DNA from: Streptococcus suis
GTDB taxonomy: Bacteria; Bacillota; Bacilli; Lactobacillales; Streptococcaceae
Reading direction: 5' to 3'
DNA: 64,000 nucleotides
NCBI RefSeq assembly: GCF_002960425.1
Contig: NZ_POIZ01000043.1
Location: 1 to 64,000, forward strand
Shown here: piece by piece, positions 56,485 through 64,000 of the stretch
Position numbering within the stretch: position 1 is the stretch's first letter
How the letters are laid out: every line of letters begins with the position of its first letter
Made by a program: the position numbers and the translations under genes
Notes under the pieces: model-generated
What the model was told of the DNA's origin: nothing
Seen by the model: only the letters and a program-made list of their open reading frames with translations
The model's database searches: none

Positions 56485-57142
56485 TTTTTTCTTGCCATAA
56501 TTTATAATTGATATAAAGGACAGGGATGAGAATTCCGATTAAGGCATATTCTTCAAATTGAAAAGACAGTTGGGTTGCAATAATAACACCTAACATAAAT
56601 CCTATAATGGTAAATAAAATATTTCTCCCTGTCTTTTTCAGCTCTGCGTCTTGTTCAATCATACCTTTAAACCACAGATAGGCTGCGTTTTTTACATTAC
56701 CAGTCATCATAACATTGGCATAGGGTGCCCCTCTCAATCTTCTAAAGGTTTCCACCTGAATAGAAGCTACAAAGGCCAAACTTGCAATGGTAAAATAAGC
56801 AGGCATAATAGGGGATAAGAAGATAGTCAATAGGATGAAAATCAACATAATGAGACTACTTCCAAAGTGCCAGGACCAAGATTTTTTTTCAAAATACCTC
56901 CTGGCTAAATAGGTGAAAAATTGTCCAAACACAAAAAATAAAATAGGGATACAAAAATTAACTACTTGAACAAGATCTCCCTTGGCCATATAGTAAGCAA
57001 GAGAGATCACATTACCAGATTGTACACCTGCAAAACGTCCACCTTGGGTCACATAGGTAAAGGCATTGAGATAACCACTGATAAAGGTCAAGGAACAAGC
57101 TACGCGTAATCCTTCAAAAACACGATAATCTTTCTGATTCAT
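56468..57142 (-). CDS. YoaK-family membrane protein (DUF1275)
   Basis: About 224 residues with six predicted membrane segments. The family stretch SGYLNAFTYVTQGGRFAGVQSGNVISLA is near the N-terminus, and MMTGNVKNAAYLWFKG lies near 150. Function unknown. The ATG at 57142 has AAGGAG 5 nt upstream; the frame extends to 57160, but that start lies in the parS site. The parS palindrome falls in its leader, between this gene and rlmH. Confidence 0.87.
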   Translation of the reverse strand: MNQKDYRVFEGLRVACSLTFISGYLNAFTYVTQGGRFAGVQSGNVISLAYYMAKGDLVQVVNFCIPILFFVFGQFFTYLARRYFEKKSWSWHFGSSLIMLIFILLTIFLSPIMPAYFTIASLAFVASIQVETFRRLRGAPYANVMMTGNVKNAAYLWFKGMIEQDAELKKTGRNILFTIIGFMLGVIIATQLSFQFEEYALIGILIPVLYINYKLWQEKRPISR

Positions 57143-57152
57143 TCTAACTCCT

Positions 57153-57168
57153 TGTTTCACGTGAAACT
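57153..57168. other. parS site between yoaK-like gene and rlmH
   Basis: TGTTTCACGTGAAACT matches the 16-bp parS consensus at 15 of 16 positions. It is about 2 kb left of parB and 3 kb left of dnaA, where ParB is expected to load. Confidence 0.92.
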
Positions 57169-57646
57169 ATTTATGGTAGGGACTACCTTGTTGGATCATA
57201 AAAGCACGATAAATTTGCTCGATAAGAACCAATTTCATTAGTTGATGAGGAAGGGTTAGTTGACCAAAACTCATCAGTAAATTGGCTCTTTTCTTCACTT
57301 GAGGATCCAAACCTAGGCTACCGCCAATGATAAAGGTAATGTCGGAATAGCCGCTCACTGTAATATCAGATAATTTCTTACTGAACTCCTCAGATGGAAA
57401 CTGTTTACCTTCAATAGCTAGAGCAATAACATAATCACGATCGCTGATTTTAGCCATAATTCGCTCAGCCTCTTTTTTCAATATTTGTTCATTTTCGGCC
57501 TGACTTGCCTTGTCAGGTGTCTTTTCATCTGCAAACTCAATCAGCTCCAACTTGGTAAAACGACCCAATCGTTTACTATATTCTGCTATCCCATCTTTGA
57601 GATATTTCTCTTTCAATTTTCCAACGGTAATCAATTTTATTTTCAT
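57167..57646 (-). CDS. rlmH: 23S rRNA pseudouridine(1915)-N3-methyltransferase RlmH
   Basis: 159 residues, a small SPOUT methyltransferase. It starts [20 protein letters not shown] and carries the SAM-binding [19 protein letters not shown] and the C-terminal [20 protein letters not shown]. It methylates pseudouridine 1915 of 23S rRNA. The gene lies near the origin in many Firmicutes and is divergent from htrA. Confidence 0.96.
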   Translation of the reverse strand: MKIKLITVGKLKEKYLKDGIAEYSKRLGRFTKLELIEFADEKTPDKASQAENEQILKKEAERIMAKISDRDYVIALAIEGKQFPSEEFSKKLSDITVSGYSDITFIIGGSLGLDPQVKKRANLLMSFGQLTLPHQLMKLVLIEQIYRAFMIQQGSPYHK

Positions 57647-57660
57647 AAAAATATTGTAAC

Positions 57661-57757
57661 ATATCCACAGGCTTCTAGTAGACTTAATTCCGAAAAAATC
57701 TCAGAAAATCAGAGTTTGTTCACATTATTCATGTGGTTATCCACAGGTTGTGGATTG
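57661..57757. other. DnaA boxes upstream of htrA (outer origin region)
   Basis: A perfect box TTATCCACA is at 57737-57745, with weaker relatives ATATCCACA (57661-57669) and TGTGGATTG (57749-57757). They lie between rlmH and htrA, about 2.3 kb from dnaA. Confidence 0.7.
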
Positions 57758-57782
57758 ATTTTTGAAAACTTTAAGCTATAAT
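57755..57782 (+). promoter_or_regulatory. htrA promoter
   Basis: -35 TTGATT (57755-57760), 16-bp spacer, -10 TATAAT (57777-57782). It overlaps a weak DnaA box. Confidence 0.55.
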
Positions 57783-57837
57783 TAAGAAAGCAGGAGTAAT
57801 CTTAAGGAAAATGTAAGAAAGGAAAAGAATCCTCTAT

Positions 57838-59013
57838 ATGAAAAAATATTTGAAATTTGCTATTCTATTTATAGTTGGTTTTGTTGGCGGTTTAGCTGGA
57901 GCGTTGACTGCATCTATCTTTCAACCACAGGTCCAGCAAGCCAACTCAGCTATTACCAGCGTCAGCAATGTCCAATATGATAATGAAACTTCTACAACTC
58001 AGGCAGTTGAAAAGGTGCAAAACGCCGTTGTTTCCGTTATCAATTACCAAACTGCAGCAAGTAATAGTCTAAGTGCCATTTTTGGAAATATTGCTAGTTC
58101 CGACGAATTAGCAGTAGCTGGGGAAGGGTCTGGTGTTATCTATAAGAAAGATGGAAACACTGCCTATATTGTAACCAATACCCACGTGATCAATAATGCA
58201 GAAAAAATTGATATTCTGTTAGCTTCGGGAGAAAAAGTAGCTGGGGAATTAGTTGGAGCCGATACCTATTCTGACATAGCCGTTATTAAAATCGCTGCAG
58301 ACAAGGTGACAGCAGTAGCTGAATTCGCAGACTCTGACACCATTAAAGTTGGTGAAACAGCCATCGCCATCGGTAGCCCATTGGGAAGTGTTTATGCAAA
58401 TACTGTCACACAAGGAATTATATCCAGTCTCAGTCGGACTGTCACCTCTCAGTCTGAAGATGGGCAAACCATTTCTACCAATGCTATTCAGACAGATACA
58501 GCCATTAACCCTGGTAATTCCGGTGGACCACTCATCAATATTCAAGGTCAAGTTATCGGGATTACGTCTAGCAAAATTACCTCTAGTTCTTTAAGTAGTT
58601 CTGGAGTGGCAGTTGAAGGGATGGGATTTGCAATTCCTTCAAACGATGCCGTATCCATTATCAATCAACTTGAAAAAGATGGAAAGGTCAGTCGTCCTGC
58701 CCTCGGCGTTCACATGGTTAACTTGACAGATTTGTCAACCAGTCAACTCGAAAAAGCCGGTCTAACTAATACTGATTTGACATCTGGTGTCATCGTTGTT
58801 TCTACACAAGCTGGACTTCCTGCAGATGGAAAATTCGAAACCTACGATGTAATTACAGATATTGACGGAGAAACTATCGAAAACAAGAGTGATTTACAGA
58901 GTGCCCTTTACAAGCACCAGGTTGGGGATACAATTACTATTACCTACTATAGAAACAATAAGAAACAGACAGTTGACATCAAGTTGACACACTCTACAGA
59001 TCAACTACAGTAA
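57838..59013 (+). CDS. htrA: surface serine protease HtrA
   Basis: 391 residues. A membrane anchor (about 7-28) is followed by a trypsin-like domain with catalytic His116 (VTNTHVINN), Asp146 (YSDIAVI) and Ser228 (NPGNSGGP). One C-terminal PDZ domain (about 285-385) follows. It degrades misfolded surface proteins and, in streptococci, competence peptides or bacteriocins. Its place directly upstream of parB and dnaA is conserved in Streptococcus. GAAAGGAAAAG lies upstream of the ATG. Confidence 0.96.
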   Translation: MKKYLKFAILFIVGFVGGLAGALTASIFQPQVQQANSAITSVSNVQYDNETSTTQAVEKVQNAVVSVINYQTAASNSLSAIFGNIASSDELAVAGEGSGVIYKKDGNTAYIVTNTHVINNAEKIDILLASGEKVAGELVGADTYSDIAVIKIAADKVTAVAEFADSDTIKVGETAIAIGSPLGSVYANTVTQGIISSLSRTVTSQSEDGQTISTNAIQTDTAINPGNSGGPLINIQGQVIGITSSKITSSSLSSSGVAVEGMGFAIPSNDAVSIINQLEKDGKVSRPALGVHMVNLTDLSTSQLEKAGLTNTDLTSGVIVVSTQAGLPADGKFETYDVITDIDGETIENKSDLQSALYKHQVGDTITITYYRNNKKQTVDIKLTHSTDQLQ

Positions 59014-59027
59014 AAATAAAACAAAGT

Positions 59028-59051
59028 AGACTTTACAAGATTGTAAAGTCT
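59028..59051 (+). terminator. terminator of htrA
   Basis: AGACTTTACA (59028-59037) pairs with TGTAAAGTCT (59042-59051), followed by a long T run. parB begins 26 bp later, so read-through may drive it. Confidence 0.85.
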
Positions 59052-59077
59052 GTTTTTTTTTGCTAAAATAGGCCTAT

Positions 59078-59842
59078 ATGGAAGAACTACGTATTATAAA
59101 CATTTCAGATATCCAACCCAATCCCTACCAACCTAGAATTCATTTTGATGAAGAGAAGTTAGAAGAGCTGGCGCAATCTATCAAAGAAAATGGTCTAATT
59201 CAACCGATTATCGTAAGGAAGTCATCTATTATTGGTTATGAACTCCTAGCAGGTGAAAGAAGATGGAGAGCCAGTCAACTAGCAGGAATGACAGAAATTC
59301 CTGCTATTGTAAAAGAATTAAGCGATGATGACTTGCTCTATCAGGCAATCATTGAAAATTTACAGCGTTCAGACTTAAATCCAATAGAAGAGGCCACTTC
59401 CTATCAGAAACTCATTAGCAAGGGCCTGACACATGACGAAATCGCTCAGATTATGGGAAAATCACGTCCCTATATCAGCAACCTCCTTCGATTACTAAAT
59501 CTTTCAGAACAAACTCAAGAAGCTCTTAAAGAAGGAAAAATTTCACAAGGGCACGCGCGTCAGCTCATTGCATTTTCAGAGGAAAAACAAGCTGAGTGGC
59601 TTCATGCAATCATCGAAAAAGATTTGACTGTCCGAGAACTTGAAAACACCCTATCTAAGAAGAAAAGTAAAAAAACAAGATCAAAACCTAAAAATCAATT
59701 TATAAAGGAACAAGAAGGAGTGCTCAACCAGCTACTTGGAACCACGACAAACATTCTTCAGAAAAAAAATGGCAGTGGAGAAATCCGAATTCACTTTAAC
59801 AACCTGGAAGAATTTGAACGAATTATCAACAATTTAAAATAA
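59078..59842 (+). CDS. parB: chromosome partitioning protein ParB (Spo0J)
   Basis: 254 residues. The N-terminal ParB/sulfiredoxin domain has IQPNPYQPRIHFDEEKLEEL and ELLAGERRWRASQLAGM (the CTP-binding GERR motif), then IIENLQRSDLNPIEEA. A central helix-turn-helix (HDEIAQIMGKSRPYISNLLR) recognises parS, and the C-terminal domain dimerises. No parA gene is adjacent, as in other streptococci, which keep ParB without ParA. Two parS sites are in the window. It recruits SMC to the origin. Confidence 0.96.
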   Translation: MEELRIINISDIQPNPYQPRIHFDEEKLEELAQSIKENGLIQPIIVRKSSIIGYELLAGERRWRASQLAGMTEIPAIVKELSDDDLLYQAIIENLQRSDLNPIEEATSYQKLISKGLTHDEIAQIMGKSRPYISNLLRLLNLSEQTQEALKEGKISQGHARQLIAFSEEKQAEWLHAIIEKDLTVRELENTLSKKKSKKTRSKPKNQFIKEQEGVLNQLLGTTTNILQKKNGSGEIRIHFNNLEEFERIINNLK

Positions 59843-59873
59843 GCCTGTTTATAGAATTTTCGAATAAACACCT

Positions 59874-60011
59874 TTTTCCACAAAGCATTAACGATAAAAA
59901 GCTAGAATCTACACAGGTTCTAGCTTTTATTCACATCCTGTGGAAAACTTTTCTTAACAGTGTGGATTTTAAAAAGTATCTGTGGAAAACTTTTGCTTTT
60001 TATGGTACACT
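59874..60011. other. oriC part 1: DnaA boxes and dnaA promoter
   Basis: Boxes: TTTTCCACA (59874-59882), TGTGGAAAA (59939-59947), TGTGGATTT (59961-59969) and TGTGGAAAA (59981-59989). The dnaA promoter has -35 TGGAAA (59983-59988) inside the last box and -10 TACACT (60006-60011), spacer 17, so DnaA can repress itself. Confidence 0.8.
59897..59928 (+). terminator. terminator of parB
   Basis: AAAAGCTAGAA (59897-59907) pairs with TTCTAGCTTTT (59918-59928), a perfect 11-bp stem. Confidence 0.8.
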
Positions 60012-60044
60012 AGTCTAACCAATAGAAAATGAGAGGAGGAAATT

Positions 60045-61412
60045 ATGAACAAAGAACAACAATTCTGGCAACGATTTATCGAACTGGTCCAAGCAAGTTT
60101 CAAAGCTTCTATTTATGATTTTTACGTTGCAGATGCAAAATTACTGAGTATTGAACAACAAGTAGCCACTATTTTCTTAAATCGTCCCTTTAAAAAAGAT
60201 TTCTGGGAAACAAACTTTGAAGAGTTGATGATTGCGGCTAGTTTTGAGATTTTCGGTGAACCACTAACTACTCGTTATCAATTTACAGAGGAAGTAACTG
60301 ACGTAATTCCTACTAACAGAACTCCATACAAACCTTCTAAGCCAGTTTCAAGAACTGATATGGTAGAAGAGGTACTGCAACCTGTCCATTCTGATATAAA
60401 GCCCCAATATACCTTTTCAAATTTTGTCCAAGGAGATAACAATCATTGGGCCAAGGCAGCAGCATTGGCTGTTTCTGATAACTTAGGAGAGCTCTATAAT
60501 CCGCTCTTTATATTTGGTGGACCTGGTTTAGGGAAAACTCATATTCTAAATGCAATCGGTAATAAGGTCCTAGCAGACAATCCTCATGCAAGAATCAAAT
60601 ATGTTTCATCTGAAACCTTTATCAATGAATTATTGGAGCACATGCGGTTAAACAAGATGAAGCAATTCAAGGAAACCTACCGTAATCTTGATTTACTTCT
60701 GATTGATGATATCCAATCCATTCAAAAAAAGGAAACCACACAAGAAGAATTCTTTCATACTTTCAATGCACTCCACCAAAAAAATAAGCAGATTGTTCTG
60801 ACCAGTGATCGTAACCCAGACTATCTGGACAACCTTGAAGAACGGTTAGTGACTCGCTTTAAATGGGGCTTAACGAGTGAAATCACACCTCCTGACTTTG
60901 AAACCCGTATTGCCATTTTACGCAATAAATGTGAGGCTTTCCCCTATGATTTCACTAATGATACCCTGTCCTACTTAGCAGGTCAATTTGATTCCAATGT
61001 CCGTGACCTTGAGGGAGCATTAAAAGACATTAACCTACTGGCTACCATGCGCAATCTGTCTGAGATAACAGTAGAAGTGGCTGCCGAAGCCATCCGCTCC
61101 AGAAAGCAAACCAATCCTCAAAATATGGTGATTCCGATTGAAAAAATCCAAACAGAAGTTGGAAATTTCTATGGAGTTAGCCTGAAAGAAATAAAGGGGT
61201 CAAAACGCGTCCAACATATTGTTCACGCGCGACAAGTGGCTATGTTTTTAGCCCGTGAAATGACAGATAATTCCCTACCAAAAATCGGTAGAGAATTTGG
61301 TAATCGTGACCATACGACTGTGATGCACGCCTATAATAAGATTAAGAGCTTACTAATGGACGATGATAATTTAGAAATTGAAATTACCAGCATCAAAAAT
61401 AAAATTCGCTAG
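60045..61412 (+). CDS. dnaA: chromosomal replication initiator DnaA
   Basis: 455 residues. Domain I (about 1-80) is followed by a short linker and the AAA+ domain, with Walker [10 protein letters not shown] and Walker B LLLIDDIQ. The C-terminal DNA-binding domain has the signature [19 protein letters not shown]. It binds the DnaA boxes on both sides and unwinds the origin. AGAGGAGG precedes the ATG. First gene of the dnaA-dnaN pair. Confidence 0.98.
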   Translation: MNKEQQFWQRFIELVQASFKASIYDFYVADAKLLSIEQQVATIFLNRPFKKDFWETNFEELMIAASFEIFGEPLTTRYQFTEEVTDVIPTNRTPYKPSKPVSRTDMVEEVLQPVHSDIKPQYTFSNFVQGDNNHWAKAAALAVSDNLGELYNPLFIFGGPGLGKTHILNAIGNKVLADNPHARIKYVSSETFINELLEHMRLNKMKQFKETYRNLDLLLIDDIQSIQKKETTQEEFFHTFNALHQKNKQIVLTSDRNPDYLDNLEERLVTRFKWGLTSEITPPDFETRIAILRNKCEAFPYDFTNDTLSYLAGQFDSNVRDLEGALKDINLLATMRNLSEITVEVAAEAIRSRKQTNPQNMVIPIEKIQTEVGNFYGVSLKEIKGSKRVQHIVHARQVAMFLAREMTDNSLPKIGREFGNRDHTTVMHAYNKIKSLLMDDDNLEIEITSIKNKIR

Positions 61413-61414
61413 CC

Positions 61415-61556
61415 TGTGTATAAGTTTTTAAAAATACGTCTATTTTTCCACAAGTTGTGAACAAGCGATTTTTCTTAAAGAAAAAGGATTTGAGCCACTT
61501 TTCCACAGAATACACAGGGCCTACTACTACTACTAACCTTATAAATAATAAATAAA
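61415..61556. other. oriC part 2: DnaA boxes, GC clamp, DnaA-trio and AT-rich unwinding region
   Basis: Boxes: TGTGTATAA (61415-61423), TTTTCCACA (61444-61452), TGTGAACAA (61456-61464, weak) and TTTTCCACA (61499-61507). Next come GGGCC (61517-61521), the trinucleotide run CTACTACTACTACTA (61521-61535), and the AT-rich TTATAAATAATAAATAAA (61539-61556). This is the box-GC-trio-AT order of the basal unwinding system known from B. subtilis. Confidence 0.88.
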
Positions 61557-61565
61557 GGAGTTTCC

Positions 61566-62702
61566 ATGATTCAATTTTCAATCAACAAAAATGTATTTCT
61601 CCAAGCACTGAATACAACCAAGCGAGCAATCAGCACAAAAAATGCTATTCCAATTCTTTCAACAGTTAAAATTACAGTAACTAGTGATGGAATTACCTTA
61701 ACAGGTTCCAATGGACAAATTTCTATCGAACATTTTATTTCTACTCAGGATGAAAACGCAGGTCTGTTGATAACTTCTCCAGGTGCCATTCTTTTAGAAG
61801 CTGGATTCTTTATCAATGTGGTTTCTAGCCTACCTGATGTCGTACTTGATTTTAATGAAATTGAACAAAAGCAAGTTGTATTAACAAGCGGTAAGTCAGA
61901 AATCACCCTAAAGGGGAAAGATGCTGAACAGTATCCTCGTCTACAAGAAGTACCGACTTCAAAACCTTTGGTCCTAGAAACAAAAGTACTCAAACAAACT
62001 ATCAACGAAACAGCCTTTGCAGCTTCCTTGCAAGAAAGTCGCCCAATACTAACCGGTGTTCACTTTGTTTTGACAGATAATAAAAATCTAAAAACAGTTG
62101 CCACAGATTCACACCGTATGAGCCAACGTAAATTGGTTCTTGAAAAAGCAGGCGATGACTTTAACGTGGTGATCCCAAGCCGTTCTCTTCGCGAATTTAC
62201 AGTTGTTTTCACAGATGATATTGAAACTGTGGAAGTATTCTTCTCAAACAATCAAATTCTTTTCAGAAGCGAGCATATTAGCTTCTATACACGTTTGCTT
62301 GAAGGAACCTATCCAGATACAGATCGCCTGATTCCAACAGAATTCAAAACAGTTGCTGTATTTGACACAGCCAATCTCCGTCATTCGATGGAACGTGCCC
62401 GTCTGCTTTCCAATGCGACACAAAATGGTACAGTGAAACTTGAGATTGCCAACAATATTGTCACAGCTCATGTAAACTCTCCAGAGGTCGGTCGTGTAAA
62501 TGAAGAATTAGACACCTTAGAAGTGACAGGTGAAGATTTGGTGATTAGTTTTAACCCGACTTACTTGATCGAAGCCTTGAAGGCTACAAATAGTGAGCAG
62601 GTCAAAATCAGCTTTATCTCATCAGTCCGTCCATTTACAGTGGTACCAAATAGCGAAGGGGATGACCTCGTTCAATTAGTCACACCGGTTCGGACAAACT
62701 AA
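61566..62702 (+). CDS. dnaN: DNA polymerase III beta subunit (sliding clamp)
   Basis: 378 residues in three structurally repeated domains, starting MIQFSINKNVFLQALNTTKR and containing ATDSHRMSQRKL. The C-terminal SVRPFTVVPNSEGDDLVQLV is adjacent to the client-binding cleft. It is the ring that tethers polymerases. AAAGGAG precedes the ATG. A terminator hairpin follows (AAACGGCTA/TAGCCGTTT, 62712-62732). Confidence 0.98.
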   Translation: MIQFSINKNVFLQALNTTKRAISTKNAIPILSTVKITVTSDGITLTGSNGQISIEHFISTQDENAGLLITSPGAILLEAGFFINVVSSLPDVVLDFNEIEQKQVVLTSGKSEITLKGKDAEQYPRLQEVPTSKPLVLETKVLKQTINETAFAASLQESRPILTGVHFVLTDNKNLKTVATDSHRMSQRKLVLEKAGDDFNVVIPSRSLREFTVVFTDDIETVEVFFSNNQILFRSEHISFYTRLLEGTYPDTDRLIPTEFKTVAVFDTANLRHSMERARLLSNATQNGTVKLEIANNIVTAHVNSPEVGRVNEELDTLEVTGEDLVISFNPTYLIEALKATNSEQVKISFISSVRPFTVVPNSEGDDLVQLVTPVRTN

Positions 62703-62711
62703 TTTAATCAT

Positions 62712-62732
62712 AAACGGCTAGCCTAGCCGTTT
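62712..62732 (+). terminator. terminator of dnaN
   Basis: AAACGGCTA (62712-62720) pairs with TAGCCGTTT (62724-62732), followed by TTATG. Confidence 0.8.
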
Positions 62733-62771
62733 TTATGTTATACTGAAAGAAATAGGACTAAAGGAGTATCT

Positions 62772-62975
62772 ATGTACCAATTAGGATCATTTGTCGAAAT
62801 GAAAAAGCCCCATGCCTGTGTCATCAAATCGACCGGCAAGAAGGCCAATAAATGGGAGGTTATCCGCCTAGGCGCGGATATCAAAATCCGTTGTAGCAAC
62901 TGTGACCATGTGGTTATGATGAGCCGGCATGATTTTGAACGAAAAATGAAACAAGTGCTGCCGAGCGAAGCCTAG
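62772..62975 (+). CDS. DUF951-family protein
   Basis: 67 residues: MYQLGSFVEMKKPHACVIKS, then GKKANKWEVIRLGADIKIRC and SNCDHVVMMSRHDFERKMKQ. Two cysteines in CSNC plus His and Cys at the start suggest a small metal-binding or nucleic-acid-binding protein. The family is conserved next to dnaN or ychF in Firmicutes; its function is unknown. AAAGGAG precedes the ATG. Confidence 0.88.
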   Translation: MYQLGSFVEMKKPHACVIKSTGKKANKWEVIRLGADIKIRCSNCDHVVMMSRHDFERKMKQVLPSEA

Positions 62976-62982
62976 TTGACAG

Positions 62983-63008
62983 TTTGCAACTGCTGGTTGC
63001 GAATTTTT
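62983..63008 (+). terminator. terminator of the DUF951 gene
   Basis: TTTGCAAC (62983-62990) pairs with GTTGCGAA (62996-63003), one wobble or mismatch, followed by TTTTT. Confidence 0.7.
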
Positions 63009-63078
63009 CCTAAAAAGTGCTAGTCAACTGTTCCTTTCTAAACTATAATAGACTTAGAAAAAAGAGGAGGACATGACC

Positions 63079-63438
63079 ATGAATCAGTTAGCACAGCAAA
63101 TTAAAAAGTTACGTACTGGTCAAAATTTGTCTCAAGATGACTTAGCAGAGAAACTCTATATTTCCCGTCAGGCTGTTTCCAAATGGGAAAATGGTGAAGC
63201 AACGCCAGACATCGACAAACTGGTCCAGCTGGCAGAAATTTTTGGTGTCAGTCTGGATTATCTGGTTTTAAGAAAAGAACCTGAGAAGGAAATTGTGGTG
63301 GAACAACGAGGAAAAATGAATGTTTGGGAATACTTGAACGAAGAATCCAAACGACCTCTTACAAGAGGAGATTTTGTCTTTCTCATTCTTTTTTTCATTG
63401 TCTTCTTATGTGCAATGTTTATTAAGCATTATTTTTAA
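63079..63438 (+). CDS. small XRE-family regulator with C-terminal membrane segment
   Basis: 119 residues from ATG 63079; the ATG two codons upstream is only two bases from AGGAGG, so 63079 is likelier. The helix-turn-helix (about 4-60) reads LRTGQNLSQDDLAEKLYISR followed by QAVSKWENGEATPDIDKLVQ. A linker leads to a C-terminal membrane segment (about 93-115, FVFLILFFIVFLCAMFI). It is a membrane-tethered transcription factor of unknown targets. It is common in Firmicutes but not assigned a function. Confidence 0.85.
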   Translation: MNQLAQQIKKLRTGQNLSQDDLAEKLYISRQAVSKWENGEATPDIDKLVQLAEIFGVSLDYLVLRKEPEKEIVVEQRGKMNVWEYLNEESKRPLTRGDFVFLILFFIVFLCAMFIKHYF

Positions 63439-63440
63439 CG

Positions 63441-63462
63441 AAGCTTGCCAATCGGCAAGCTT
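63441..63462 (+). terminator. terminator of the XRE gene
   Basis: AAGCTTGCC (63441-63449) pairs with GGCAAGCTT (63454-63462), followed by TTTCTC. Confidence 0.85.
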
Positions 63463-63521
63463 TTTCTCTATTTTTCTGCTATAATAGTCATGATTGAATT
63501 TTTAATTGGAGAGTAAAAAAC

Positions 63522-64000
63522 ATGGCTTTAACAGCAGGAATCGTCGGTTTGCCAAACGTTGGTAAATCAACCCTATTTAACGCAATTACCAAGGCAGGAG
63601 CAGAAGCTGCCAACTATCCTTTCGCGACCATTGATCCAAACGTCGGCATGGTAGAAGTGCCAGATGAGCGTTTGCAGAAGTTGACAGAGCTCATCACCCC
63701 TAAAAAGACAGTTCCAACCACTTTTGAATTTACCGATATTGCTGGTATCGTAAAAGGTGCTTCTAAAGGTGAGGGGCTTGGAAATAAATTCTTGGCCAAT
63801 ATCCGCGAAGTTGATGCCATTGTCCACGTGGTGCGTGCTTTTGATGATGAAAATGTTATGCGTGAACAAGGCCGTGAAGACGCCTTTGTGGATCCAATCG
63901 CAGATATTGACACCATTAACCTAGAATTGATTTTGGCGGACCTAGAGAGTATTAACAAACGCTATGCCCGTGTAGAAAAAATGGCCCGTACGCAAAAAGA
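63522..64000 (+). CDS. ychF: redox-regulated ATPase / GTP-binding protein YchF (partial, C-terminus outside window)
   Basis: The first 159 residues are visible. The P-loop is [14 protein letters not shown], and the G3 region [20 protein letters not shown], with [11 protein letters not shown], is specific to the YchF/OLA1 branch. This Obg-like protein prefers ATP and binds ribosomes; it is linked to stress regulation. The ATG at 63522 has GGAGAG upstream. It is truncated only by the window edge. Confidence 0.95.
   Translation, partial: MALTAGIVGLPNVGKSTLFNAITKAGAEAANYPFATIDPNVGMVEVPDERLQKLTELITPKKTVPTTFEFTDIAGIVKGASKGEGLGNKFLANIREVDAIVHVVRAFDDENVMREQGREDAFVDPIADIDTINLELILADLESINKRYARVEKMARTQK

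Overview
The window is a contiguous piece of a low-GC streptococcal chromosome, most consistent with Streptococcus suis or a close relative. The evidence is the comX sigma factor, the htrA-parB-dnaA-dnaN origin order, the maltodextrin cluster with a linked type I pullulanase, and the overall gene content. The species call is inference from gene content. I saw no prophage, insertion sequence with transposase, or CRISPR array.

Layout. Position 1-602 holds the partial end of a ComR/Rgg-like regulator. From 0.7 to 9.9 kb lies the maltodextrin regulon: malQ diverges from malX-malC-malD-malA-malR-pulA across a promoter region carrying MalR-type operators. From 10.1 to 13.2 kb are nrdI, a YitT-type membrane protein and aspS. 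From 13.3 to 14.8 kb are two decayed genes: an ElaA-type acetyltransferase split by a 105-bp palindromic element, and an aldo/keto reductase with one nonsense codon. From 14.9 to 19.5 kb lies a possible undescribed regulon: a BlaI-type repressor, an M56 (BlaR1-like) sensor carrying a PepSY domain instead of a beta-lactam sensor, a secreted triple-PepSY protein, and a VTC-type polyphosphate polymerase with a DUF4956 membrane protein. All three promoters carry the same box.

From 19.6 to 28.1 kb are a glycosyltransferase, comX with a ComR-type box, rpsD with a long leader, a tlpA-ccdA thiol-redox pair, veg, dnaB, rplI and gdpP, with two copies of a repeat of about 165 bp. From 28.2 to 34.9 kb are mnmG, two Nudix hydrolases, a divergent HxlR/SnoaL pair, mnmA and the L-serine dehydratase genes sdaAB-sdaAA. 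From 34.9 to 39.4 kb are a surface protein of unknown function, a two-component system and two Apf-like wall proteins.

From 39.5 to 46.0 kb is a leftward operon of two M16 peptidase-like proteins, a RodZ-like protein, pgsA and the ECF vitamin-transporter module (ecfA1, ecfA2, ecfT). From 46.0 to 53.4 kb are yaaA-recF, guaB, trpS with a tryptophan T-box, a second YitT protein and an ABC-F ATPase. Then come a YfhO-family protein, three tRNA genes, a YoaK protein and rlmH. The replication origin occupies 57.6-61.6 kb: htrA, parB, dnaA and dnaN, with DnaA boxes, a DnaA-trio-like element and two parS sites. DUF951, a small XRE regulator and the start of ychF close the window.

Most genes left of the origin are on the minus strand and those right of it on the plus strand, so they are transcribed with replication. 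The maltodextrin operon is the main head-on exception.
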